In this document: piece after piece, positions 55,063-62,756 of the stretch
Layout: each line of letters begins with the position of its first letter
How positions within the stretch are numbered: the stretch's first letter is position 1
Notes under the pieces: model-generated
What the model was told of the DNA's origin: nothing
What the model saw: only the letters and a program-made list of their open reading frames with translations
Database searches by the model: none
NCBI GenBank assembly: GCA_020161535.1
Contig: JAIUNW010000012.1
Location: forward strand, 52,965 to 116,964
DNA: 64,000 nucleotides
Reading direction: 5' to 3'
DNA from: Bacteroidota bacterium
GTDB taxonomy: Bacteria; Bacteroidota; Bacteroidia; Chitinophagales; Chitinophagaceae
Translations under genes and position numbers: made by a program

Positions 55063-56586
55063 ATGCAATTCTTACAACAGCTTGGCCTGAAGGCCAGCAA
55101 TGAAGGTAGTTCAACCGGTACCGTATGGATTCCCTCTGCGGGATCAGCGATTGCGTCTTTTAGTCCGGTGGATGCCAAACAGATCGGCACCGTCACCACC
55201 ACCAGCAAAGCCGCCTATGAAACCATCGTCAAGAAAGCGGAAGAAGCCTTTGCCATCTGGCGCAGTTGGCCGGCACCCCGACGTGGTGAAATCGTTCGTC
55301 AAATTGGCGAAGAATTGCGCGCGGCCAAACAACCCTTGGGACAGTTGGTATCGTACGAAATGGGCAAGAGCCTGCAGGAAGGCCTCGGTGAAGTGCAGGA
55401 GATGATCGATATCTGTGATTTTGCGGTGGGATTGAGTCGCCAGTTGCATGGACTCACGATGCACAGTGAACGCCCGGGTCATCGCATGTATGAGCAATGG
55501 CATCCACTTGGTATTGTCGGCATTATTTCCGCCTTTAATTTCCCGGTAGCGGTATGGAGCTGGAACGCCATGCTGGCCTGGGTTTGCGGCGATGTATGCA
55601 TCTGGAAACCATCTGAAAAAACACCTCTTTGTAGTGTTGCCTGCCAACATATTGTGGCCAAAGTATTTGCCCGCAATGAAGTGCCCGAAGGCGTTTCATG
55701 TATCATCAACGGCGATCGCGAAGTGGGCGAATGGCTGACCAACGATACCCGCGTGCCCTTGATTTCAGCCACCGGTAGTACCAGGATGGGTAAGTCTGTC
55801 GGTGCCGCCGTAGGTGCCCGCCTGGGTCGCAGCATACTGGAACTGGGTGGCAACAACGCCATTATTATTACGGAGAATGCCGACCTGGATATGTCGCTGA
55901 TTGGGGCATTGTTTGGCGCCGTTGGTACAGCCGGACAAAGATGTACCACTACCCGCCGGCTCATTATCCAATCGTCGGTGTACGACGCGTTTACCGAGAA
56001 GCTGAAAAAAGCTTATGCCCAGTTGCGCATCGGTGATCCGCTGAAGGCGGAGAACCATGTAGGTCCGCTGATCGATACCTTGGCGGTTTCCCATTACCTC
56101 GAAGCCATCCGCCGCTGTAAAGAAGAAGGCGGTAAATTCCTGGTAGAAGGTGGTGTGCTGGAAGGGGCCGGATACGAAAGCGGTTGTTACGTGAAGCCTT
56201 GTATTGCCGAAGCCTCGAATGATTTTGCGATTGTGCAGCACGAGACATTTGCACCGATATTATACCTGATCAAATATGATACCATTGAGGAAGCCATCGC
56301 CTACCAGAATGGGGTGCCACAGGGGTTGTCGAGCGCTATCATGACCCTGAACCTGCGCGAAGCGGAAAGATTTTTGTCGGTGGCCGGCAGCGATTGCGGC
56401 ATTGCCAATGTAAATATTGGCACCAGCGGCGCAGAGATTGGCGGCGCTTTTGGCGGGGAGAAAGAAACAGGTGGCGGCAGGGAAAGTGGCAGTGATGCCT
56501 GGAAGGCCTATATGCGCCGCCAGACCAATACCATCAACTATTCCACCAAATTACCGCTGGCGCAAGGCATCAAATTTGATATCTAA
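55063..56586 (+). CDS. Aldehyde dehydrogenase, ALDH7 (alpha-aminoadipic semialdehyde dehydrogenase) type
   Basis: 507 residues. ISAFNFPVAVWSWNAMLAWV and GDVCIWKPSEKTP bind NAD; ISATGSTRMGKSVG, LELGGNNAII (general base Glu) and GTAGQRCTTTRRL (nucleophile Cys) are in place. The GNNAIII and TTTRR forms and C-terminal GGAFGGEKETGGGRESGSDA point to ALDH7A1/AmaB, which oxidises piperideine-6-carboxylate in lysine breakdown. No lysine aminotransferase gene is adjacent. Confidence 0.9.
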   Translation: MQFLQQLGLKASNEGSSTGTVWIPSAGSAIASFSPVDAKQIGTVTTTSKAAYETIVKKAEEAFAIWRSWPAPRRGEIVRQIGEELRAAKQPLGQLVSYEMGKSLQEGLGEVQEMIDICDFAVGLSRQLHGLTMHSERPGHRMYEQWHPLGIVGIISAFNFPVAVWSWNAMLAWVCGDVCIWKPSEKTPLCSVACQHIVAKVFARNEVPEGVSCIINGDREVGEWLTNDTRVPLISATGSTRMGKSVGAAVGARLGRSILELGGNNAIIITENADLDMSLIGALFGAVGTAGQRCTTTRRLIIQSSVYDAFTEKLKKAYAQLRIGDPLKAENHVGPLIDTLAVSHYLEAIRRCKEEGGKFLVEGGVLEGAGYESGCYVKPCIAEASNDFAIVQHETFAPILYLIKYDTIEEAIAYQNGVPQGLSSAIMTLNLREAERFLSVAGSDCGIANVNIGTSGAEIGGAFGGEKETGGGRESGSDAWKAYMRRQTNTINYSTKLPLAQGIKFDI

Positions 56587-56657
56587 GTCATAAAATTTGA
56601 AAACTGGTAAACTATTTTGCCGCTTTTCACGTCTATTTGAGAATCTAAATCGATTGA

Positions 56658-58367
56658 ATGAAGCATATTCTTACGCTGCCAGCCGTACTCTTTAGCGCAT
56701 TTGCCGTTACTACTGCCACTGCACAGGATGCAGCGACAGCTCCCGTCAAAAAAGAAATTCCCAAGGGCTGGCACCTGGGTGATTTTGCCAAAGATGGCTA
56801 CTACGGTGTTAGCATGAACAAAGCCTATGAATTTGTTAAAGGCAAGCCGAGTACGCAGATCCTGGTGGCGACCATCGATTCGGGCATTGATACGACGCAC
56901 GAGGATTTGAAGCCGATATTGTGGGTGAACCCGAAAGAGATTCCGGGCAATGGCATTGACGACGACAAGAACGGATATGTAGATGATGTGCATGGATGGA
57001 ATTTTTTGGGCGGAAAAGATGGTCGGAATGTGAAGAAAGACAGCGATGAAGCATCGCGCGTTTACCACGGCCTCAAAGCCAAATTCACAGCACCTGGTTT
57101 TGATTCGACCAAACTCAATGCCGACGAAAAACAACAGTTCCTCATGTGGACCAAGGCAAAGCTGAAACTGGAAGCCGATGCTGCCGGTGGTGGTGCCGAC
57201 TTGCTGTTCATGCGGCGCGCGTTGGAAAGCAGTCTAAAGAACGATAGCATTTTACGGTCGGTAATGGGCAAGGAAACCTATACCGGCAAGGAGTTGGAAA
57301 TGTATGCGCCTACTACCACGGCCGGCCAGAAAGCAAAAGCCGGTATGTTGTATGTGATGAAGGCCTTCGACATGATGGAAACGCCCAATACCGAATTCAT
57401 TGAAGGCTTTTCTTCTTATGTGGAAGGAGAAGAACACAAGCGGGCAGCCTTGGAGAACGCACCCGAAGATTACCGCGGTGAAATTGTAAAAGACAACTAC
57501 AACGATTTCAACGATCGTTATTATGGCAACAACGATGTGATGGCCGGAACACCGATGCATGGCACCCATGTGGCGGGTATTATTGCTGCCAAAAGAGGCA
57601 ATGGCATTGGGATGGATGGAGTGGCCGACAATGTGCGGGTGATGGCGATTCGCGCTGTTCCTGATGGCGACGAACACGACAAAGACATCGCGCTGGCCAT
57701 TCGCTATGCGGTCGACAATGGCGCGCGTGTGATCAATATGAGCTTTGGCAAAAGCTTTTCGCCTGTAAAAAAATGGATTGACGATGCCGTGAAATATGCC
57801 GATGAAAAAGGTGTATTGCTGGTGCATGCTGCCGGCAATGATGCCGCCAATGTTGACAGCACGGATAACTTCCCTTCCACTGCCTTTCTGGGTGGTAAAG
57901 AAAGGGCGAAGAACTGGATCACCGTCGGCGCCAGCAGCGATCCCCTGGCGGAACCTGGCTTTGGTAGCTATACCGCCTCCTTTTCCAATTATGGCAAGAA
58001 AGAAGTGGATGTATTTGCGCCCGGTACCAAGATCTACTCTACCCTGCCCACCGGCAATGCCTACGGTAACCAACAAGGCACCAGCATGGCCGCGCCCGTG
58101 GTGGCTGGTGTAGCTGCTTTTATCCTCTCCTATTACCCTAGCCTGACGCCTGAACAATTAAAAGCCATCCTGCTAAAATCAGTGTCGCATACCACCCAAA
58201 AAGTGAAAGTGCCCGGCGCCGATAAAGAAGTGGATCTGTCACAGCTCTCGGTGTCTGGCGGATTTGTGAACGCCTACGAAGCGGTGAAGCTCGCTGACGC
58301 GATGACCAAGAAGCCTCCGGTGAAGAAAGCGCCGGCCTCCAAGTTGAAGAAGAGCAAAAAGGGGTGA
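56658..58367 (+). CDS. Subtilisin-like serine protease (S8) with large insertion
   Basis: 569 residues with a signal peptide (ILTLPAVLFSAFAVTTATAQ). Catalytic triad: Asp in VATIDSGIDTTHED (about 73), His in MHGTHVAGIIAAKRG, Ser in GNQQGTSMAAPVVAGVAAFI. About 230 residues separate Asp and His, with a helical charged insert (LKAKFTAPGFDSTKLNADEK...EADAAGGGADLLF), much longer than in subtilisin and typical of exported Bacteroidota S8 proteases. The end is strongly basic (KKPPVKKAPASKLKKSKKG), possibly for surface or nucleic-acid contact. Followed by a terminator. Confidence 0.92.
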   Translation: MKHILTLPAVLFSAFAVTTATAQDAATAPVKKEIPKGWHLGDFAKDGYYGVSMNKAYEFVKGKPSTQILVATIDSGIDTTHEDLKPILWVNPKEIPGNGIDDDKNGYVDDVHGWNFLGGKDGRNVKKDSDEASRVYHGLKAKFTAPGFDSTKLNADEKQQFLMWTKAKLKLEADAAGGGADLLFMRRALESSLKNDSILRSVMGKETYTGKELEMYAPTTTAGQKAKAGMLYVMKAFDMMETPNTEFIEGFSSYVEGEEHKRAALENAPEDYRGEIVKDNYNDFNDRYYGNNDVMAGTPMHGTHVAGIIAAKRGNGIGMDGVADNVRVMAIRAVPDGDEHDKDIALAIRYAVDNGARVINMSFGKSFSPVKKWIDDAVKYADEKGVLLVHAAGNDAANVDSTDNFPSTAFLGGKERAKNWITVGASSDPLAEPGFGSYTASFSNYGKKEVDVFAPGTKIYSTLPTGNAYGNQQGTSMAAPVVAGVAAFILSYYPSLTPEQLKAILLKSVSHTTQKVKVPGADKEVDLSQLSVSGGFVNAYEAVKLADAMTKKPPVKKAPASKLKKSKKG

Positions 58368-58395
58368 CGGAGGGTTGGGAGTAAAATTTTTGAAG

Positions 58396-58423
58396 CGGGC
58401 GTCTGTGTGATGCCCGTTTTTTT
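58396..58423 (+). terminator. Terminator after the subtilisin gene
   Basis: CGGGCGTC/GATGCCCG stem (8 pairs, one G-U) with a 5-base loop, then seven T, 28 bases past the stop codon. Confidence 0.85.
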
Positions 58424-58474
58424 GTTTCGCGCTGAGTTTTTGTTTCGCGCTGCGATGGTTTCTAATGGAAATGG

Positions 58475-58518
58475 TTTCGCGCAGAGACGGTTTCTCGCGG
58501 AGACCGCAGAGGAACAGA
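58475..58518. repeat. 44-bp inverted repeat, left arm
   Basis: Matches the reverse complement of 59048-59091 at 39 of 44 positions; all five differences are transitions. The pair encloses two tandem arrays. Composition differs from them (CTCTGCGxxxTCTCGCGG motifs). Directly before it, TTTGTTTCGCGCTG is repeated (58422 and 58439). Confidence 0.8.
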
Positions 58519-58580
58519 GGTTTTTAGGATTAGTTGATTACGAAAGGTAGGCGGTTTGTGGTGGGGGTATTTAGGTTGGC

Positions 58581-58697
58581 GTTGTACCGAAATGGGTTGT
58601 AGTTGTACCGAAGTGGGTTGACGATGTACCGAAATGGTTGTAGTTATACTGAAATGGTTGTAGTTGTACTGAAATATTTTGTCGTAGTACTAAAGGG
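58581..58697. repeat. Tandem array A, ~20-bp period, six degenerate units
   Basis: Units follow the pattern TTGTAGTTGTACCGAAATGG with 20-21-base spacing; the core GTACCGAAATGG or GTACTGAAAT recurs. The mixture of exact and degenerate copies indicates an old slippage-type array. Confidence 0.75.
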
Positions 58698-58746
58698 TGA
58701 TTATGGAAATTTGATACAATACCTGAACGAATGAACTACGAGAATG

Positions 58747-58970
58747 ATGCTGGAAATACGTTGCTTACAATATGCCGCACGAAATACCTTATTCAAAATA
58801 AGTTGCTCGAAATACATTGCTCGAATTATATTGCTCGAAATACATTGCCCGAATTATATTGCTCGAAATACATTGCCCGAATTATATTGCTCAAAATACA
58901 TTGGTCGAAATACATTGCTCGAAATACATTGCTCGAAATACATTGCTCGAAAATTACTGAACGAAAATTA
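58747..58970. repeat. Tandem array B, 16 units of exactly 14 bp
   Basis: Sixteen consecutive 14-bp units with no indel (16 x 14 = 224). Consensus TTGCTCGAAATACA. Between 58803 and 58886 units alternate with TTGCYCGAATTATA, a 28-bp higher-order repeat. The outer units are more diverged than the inner ones. Open frames here (for example 58731-59024) are products of the repeat, not genes. Confidence 0.9.
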
Positions 58971-59047
58971 ATACCGCTTGCAGCCAGCATTCTGCTTGAA
59001 ACAAAGCAACGCAACATTCAATGACCCAGTTACAAACTAAAATTATC

Positions 59048-59091
59048 TCTGTTCCTCCGTGGTCTCTGCGAGAAACCATCTCTGTGCGAAA
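59048..59091. repeat. 44-bp inverted repeat, right arm
   Basis: Partner of 58475-58518 (39/44 identity after reverse complementing). The next ~120 bases to the DinB gene hold no recognisable feature apart from an AT-rich stretch. Confidence 0.8.
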
Positions 59092-59211
59092 AAGGAACGT
59101 CATGCAAAAAAACCGTGTCACAAAAATCTCCTAATAACAATCTCCGCAAGAAAACCACCGCCAACGCATAATTAATTTTTTTCTATTCCCTTTGCGATCT
59201 AACTTACGGGT

Positions 59212-59721
59212 ATGAGTACCGCCTACCACCTCGTTTATGCCGACGGCTTTGCTAAATACGTGCAACTTGCTGAGAGCAAGGATTTGCTCAAAACGCTAAA
59301 GAAGAATCGAAAGAGATTTCTTTCATTGATGGCTTCCATACCGCCAGCAAAAATCAACCATGCCTATGCGGAGGGAAAGTGGACGGTCAAACAATTGCTG
59401 CAGCACATCATTGATGCCGAGCGGGTATTTGCTTATCGAGCGTTGAGGATAGCCCGCTTTGACAGCACACCTTTAGCGGGTTTTGATGAAAATGCCTGGG
59501 CCGAAAAAGCCGATGTGACGGCTCGCGGTTGGAGCGATATGCTAAAAGAATTCAACGAACTGCGTAAGGCCAATATTCGGATGATCGGCCAGTTCAGCAA
59601 GGAACAATTGGCAGCCGAGGGAACATCCAATGGAAAAGCCCTCAGTACTGCGGCGATTTGTTTTATTATGGCCGGCCATGTGAAGCACCACATGAATATT
59701 TTAGAAGAACGTTACTTGTAA
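59212..59721 (+). CDS. DinB-family protein
   Basis: 169 residues. Four-helix bundle with metal His positions in EGKWTVKQLLQHIIDAERVF and MAGHVKHHMNILEERYL. Similar in class to the YfiT-like protein at 25849 but clearly a different paralogue. DinB members include thiol transferases and metal-dependent hydrolases of unknown substrate. It is the only gene in the repeat-rich island between 58.4 and 60.3 kb. Confidence 0.85.
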   Translation: MSTAYHLVYADGFAKYVQLAESKDLLKTLKKNRKRFLSLMASIPPAKINHAYAEGKWTVKQLLQHIIDAERVFAYRALRIARFDSTPLAGFDENAWAEKADVTARGWSDMLKEFNELRKANIRMIGQFSKEQLAAEGTSNGKALSTAAICFIMAGHVKHHMNILEERYL

Positions 59722-59741
59722 AAATCTTTATCTACACTCAT

Positions 59742-59832
59742 TGCCGGTTCGAATGGTCGACTCAAAAGGTCGACTCAAAGGGTCGGCTCGAATGGTCGAC
59801 TCAGTGGGTCAGCTCGAATTGTCGGCACATCA
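59742..59832. repeat. Tandem array C, seven units of 13 bp
   Basis: Units such as GGTCGACTCAAAA, GGTCGGCTCGAAT and GGTCAGCTCGAAT run without indels from 59742; the first and last are diverged. It begins 20 bases after the DinB stop. Confidence 0.8.
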
Positions 59833-59863
59833 GAAACCGTATAGACTCGAACATTAGCGGTTT

Positions 59864-60024
59864 CATCTCCGAAATGAAGGCTGTTACATCTCCGAAATGA
59901 CGACTGTTTCATTTACAAAATGCCAACTGTCTCATTTGCGAAACGCCAACTGTTTCATTTGCGAGACTTTATATTTTCCATTTCCGGAACAGCAACTTTT
60001 TCATTTCCCGAACAACAACTATGA
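59864..60024. repeat. Tandem array D, seven units of 23 bp
   Basis: Seven units without indels (7 x 23 = 161), each beginning CATYTNCGAAAYG and ending in CAACTGTTT or a variant. Units 1-4 are closer to each other than units 5-7. Confidence 0.85.
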
Positions 60025-60143
60025 CTTTTGGCAATACGCCTATAAGTCACAGCCGAATTTTTAGGATTTTCGACGGGTTAATGCACGATGCGCAAAAGTG
60101 CTAGATACAATTTTACCGACATTAAAACTATTCCCCAAAGGCA
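60025..60143. other. Spacer without recognisable feature
   Basis: About 120 bases between arrays D and E with no open frame, repeat or promoter box that I can support. Confidence 0.5.
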
Positions 60144-60184
60144 AGACCCCTGCTTGGCAGTATGGCACTGCAAAGCAAGGGTCT
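60144..60184. repeat. 41-bp interrupted hairpin
   Basis: AGACCC-TGCTT-GCAGT pairs with ACTGC-AAGCA-GGGTCT around a 5-base loop, with one mismatched position between each block (16 of 18 pairs). GTTTTATT follows on the plus strand, so it could act as a weak plus-strand terminator. Confidence 0.6.
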
Positions 60185-60192
60185 GTTTTATT

Positions 60193-60268
60193 AGTTACTT
60201 TCCGAGCTATAAGTTACTTTCTGTGTACCAAGTTACTTCCTGTGTTCTAGGTTACTTATTGCTGAACA
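60193..60268. repeat. Tandem array E, four units of 19 bp
   Basis: Units start AGTTACTT or GGTTACTT at 60193, 60212, 60231 and 60250. The last overlaps the 3' end of the protease gene on the other strand, so its final codons are repeat-derived. Confidence 0.8.
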
Positions 60269-62433
60269 GGCTCATTTACCATTTGCTTGTTCCCCATCGC
60301 TACATTTTTCTGGTACACCATATCATTGATGGTATTGATCGCCTCGTCGAGGTAGATATCTGAACGAAGGTTTTTCTTCCAGGCTTTGTAACGCTCCAGC
60401 TTATCGGTATCGGTTGCAAACCGTTGGTCCTGGCCAGGCACATCATCAACTGAAATCTCTGCTTTCAACTTGTTGTTTGCTTCGATATCTTTTACTGCCG
60501 CACTGATTTTCTTTTTCTCGGCCTTAAACTTGTCGATATTGAGGCTATAAGTTTTATCATTTTGCTCCGACAACCATTCGGTGTTCTTTTTGATATTGTT
60601 GAAAGCCATATTGCCATTCACGCGCGATTGACTATTGCGGGTTGCCTGGTCAACATCGTAGGGTGCTTTCCAAAGCGTATAGGGTGAACGCTGTACCTCA
60701 TCCCAGGGAAGTGCATCGGGATCATCTTTCTCCCGCACTTTTGATTTTTCGAGCACATCCGGCACAACTACATCAGAACTAACCCCTTTCAACTGCGTTG
60801 AACCGCCGTTGATTCGGTAAAATTTCTGCAAGGTCAATTTGATACTACCCAGCTCGCTATTGGCAGAATACATACCCGATTCTTTATCGAGGCCAATGCT
60901 GCGTTGCACCGTTCCTTTACCATAAGTGGAGGTGCTACCGATTACAATACCACGCTTATAATCCTGGATGGCGGCGGCAAAGATTTCAGAAGCAGAGGCG
61001 CTGAATTCATTCACCATCACGGTCAGCGGACCATCATACAACACACTCTTATCACGGTCGCGCATGATACTGGGTTTACCATCGCGCTCCCGCACCTGTA
61101 CCACCGGACCGTCTTCGATAAACAGGCCCACCATCTGCACAACATCATACAATGAACCACCACCATTGTTGCGCAGGTCCATCACAATGCCATCCACTTT
61201 TTGTTCCTTCAGTTTGATGATTTCTTTGGCAACATCCACTGCACAGCGGTTGCCTTTGGGGTTATCGAAATCGGCATAGAATTCCGGCAACCAGATAAAA
61301 CCAACCTTGCTTTTACCATTGTTCACAATGGCGCTGCGCGCAAAGGTTTCGTCTTGTACAATTTCGTCACGGATGATGACCACCACTTTTGTGCTGCCAT
61401 CCGTTTTCCGCAGGGTGAGTCGCACTTCGGTGCCCTTCTTCCCCCGAATCACTTTCACCGCATCTTCTGTTGAATAGCCGGCCATATCGAGCGGCTCTTC
61501 AGCGCCCTGCCCAACTTTAAGCACCACATCCCCCACACTCACTTGTTGGCTTTTCCAGGCCGGCGAACCGGTTACCACACTCGCGATTTTGATCACACCC
61601 TCTTCTTCGCGCAGTGATGCGCCGATGCCGAAGAAACGGCCGCTCATCTGTTCGTCGAAATAACGTTTATCGACTGGTGGGAAAAAGGTAGTGTGGGGAT
61701 CCATCGAACTGGTCACCACATTCACATATTGATTGAACCGATCATCGTCGCTGTATTTCAGTTTCAGGCGATCGAACATCCGATCCATTAGTTTGCTCAC
61801 GCGATCGCGGGCCTCTTTTTCCATCGCTTCATTGGTCTTGGCTACATAGCCTTCCTTGCCCTTGGTTTTTTCCTGGGTTTCCTGGATTTCTACATAACGC
61901 TCCAACGCCAGGTATTTCAGGCGCTTGCGCCAACGGTCTTTTTTCTCGACATCATTTTTGGGGAAATCGAGCTTATCGGCCTCCAACACCACGGTTTCGT
62001 CGGTATTGAACTCAAAAGGCTTTGACAGTATTTCTTTGGCCAAGGCTTCGGTTTCCAACACGCGCTTTTTGTAGATGGCCGATACTGCCGGAACGAATTC
62101 TACATTGCCGCCATTGATCTCGTCGTCGAGTTTGGTTTCGAATTTCTTCAGGTCTTTGATATCGGACTGGAGAAAAATATTCTTTTCACCATCTACCGAC
62201 ACCAGGAACTTGGTAAAAAGCTCCTTTGAAAATGTATCGTCCACTTTTTTGGGGCTATAATGCACCTGCGACAGGATATCGCCTACATTATGCAGAATTT
62301 TCTCATATTTTCCCGGGGGATCGCCTTTTACCTTGCCAAGGGTCCGAAATCCAATAAATAAGGCGCAAGAGAGGATAAGTACCAGTACGGGTAAGCTTCT
62401 TTTACTGAACATAAAGTCTATCAGTTTTTGCAT
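60256..62433 (-). CDS. Carboxy-terminal processing protease (S41, Prc/Tsp type)
   Basis: 725 residues from the ATG at 62431-62433. One N-terminal anchor (SLPVLVLILSCALFIGFRTL), a helical N-domain (ILHNVGDILSQVHYSPKKVD), a PDZ domain (FFGIGASLREEEGVIKIASV...VSVGDVVLKVGQGAEEP), then the protease domain: DGIVMDLRNNGGGSLYDVVQ, VMVNEFSASASEIFAAAIQD with the nucleophile Ser, and YGKGTVQRS with the Lys. The C-terminal DUF3340-like helical region makes it Prc-sized. It trims periplasmic proteins or peptidoglycan hydrolases. The upstream in-frame extension to 62541 is rejected. Confidence 0.93.
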   Translation of the reverse strand: MQKLIDFMFSKRSLPVLVLILSCALFIGFRTLGKVKGDPPGKYEKILHNVGDILSQVHYSPKKVDDTFSKELFTKFLVSVDGEKNIFLQSDIKDLKKFETKLDDEINGGNVEFVPAVSAIYKKRVLETEALAKEILSKPFEFNTDETVVLEADKLDFPKNDVEKKDRWRKRLKYLALERYVEIQETQEKTKGKEGYVAKTNEAMEKEARDRVSKLMDRMFDRLKLKYSDDDRFNQYVNVVTSSMDPHTTFFPPVDKRYFDEQMSGRFFGIGASLREEEGVIKIASVVTGSPAWKSQQVSVGDVVLKVGQGAEEPLDMAGYSTEDAVKVIRGKKGTEVRLTLRKTDGSTKVVVIIRDEIVQDETFARSAIVNNGKSKVGFIWLPEFYADFDNPKGNRCAVDVAKEIIKLKEQKVDGIVMDLRNNGGGSLYDVVQMVGLFIEDGPVVQVRERDGKPSIMRDRDKSVLYDGPLTVMVNEFSASASEIFAAAIQDYKRGIVIGSTSTYGKGTVQRSIGLDKESGMYSANSELGSIKLTLQKFYRINGGSTQLKGVSSDVVVPDVLEKSKVREKDDPDALPWDEVQRSPYTLWKAPYDVDQATRNSQSRVNGNMAFNNIKKNTEWLSEQNDKTYSLNIDKFKAEKKKISAAVKDIEANNKLKAEISVDDVPGQDQRFATDTDKLERYKAWKKNLRSDIYLDEAINTINDMVYQKNVAMGNKQMVNEPVQQ

Positions 62434-62438
62434 TCTTC

Positions 62439-62446
62439 CAAAAATA
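62439..62446 (-). promoter_or_regulatory. -7 box of the S41 protease gene (TATTTTTG)
   Basis: Exact TAnnTTTG match ending 5 bases before the ATG at 62433: leaderless arrangement. Confidence 0.6.
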
Positions 62447-62576
62447 ACGATTAAAGAGGCTAGCATGTTGCCATTGCGACCAATTAACATGTGATTATGA
62501 CGAACGGTAATGCGAAAATCTGGCCAGATTGGCCCCAGCATTTTGCGGGAATATTTTACCGTTTGCCATTTTTTGC

Positions 62577-62584
62577 TATTTTTG
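62577..62584 (+). promoter_or_regulatory. -7 box of tRNA-His (TATTTTTG)
   Basis: Exact TAnnTTTG, 11 bases before the tRNA G-1. Confidence 0.55.
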
Positions 62585-62595
62585 TGCCCCCTTAC

Positions 62596-62670
62596 GGAGG
62601 CTGTAGCTCAGTTGGTTAGAGCATCAGATTGTGGTTCTGAGGGTCGTGGGTTCGAGACCCATCAGCCTCC
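62596..62670 (+). tRNA. tRNA-His (anticodon GTG)
   Basis: Full cloverleaf by hand: acceptor GAGGCTG/CAGCCTC, D-stem GCTC/GAGC, anticodon stem TCAGA/TCTGA with loop TTGTGGT, T-arm GTGGG-TTCGAGA-CCCAT. G at 62596 (position -1) faces C at 62670 (position 73), the hallmark of histidine tRNAs. The CCA end is not encoded. Confidence 0.95.
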
Positions 62671-62671
62671 C

Positions 62672-62714
62672 AAGCGGAAACCTAGGCCCATCGCGGGTTT
62701 CCGCTTATTTTTTC
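62672..62714 (+). terminator. Terminator after tRNA-His
   Basis: 11-bp stem AAGCGGAAACC/GGTTTCCGCTT (62672-62682, 62696-62706) followed by ATTTTTTC. It separates the tRNA transcript from the integrase gene. Confidence 0.85.
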
Positions 62715-62756
62715 TTCTGCGCTCGCGGCATTAGCTCTAACAAAAACTCTAACGCT

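Noticed and set aside
57252..58157. 301-codon open frame antisense to the subtilisin gene
   Set aside because: Shadow of the protease gene; its His-rich sequence has no recognisable domain.
58731..59024. Open frames of 75-97 codons with repeated Ile/Tyr/Arg-rich peptide, both strands
   Set aside because: They are translations of the 14-bp tandem array; all frames stay open because the unit lacks stops. No start signal or family resemblance.
58581..60268. CRISPR array
   Set aside because: Units are contiguous and degenerate, without unique spacers of constant length, and no cas genes are present.
62631..62756. Integrase start inside the tRNA
   Set aside because: The frame is open by chance through tRNA-His and its terminator; ATG 62757 is the first plausible start.
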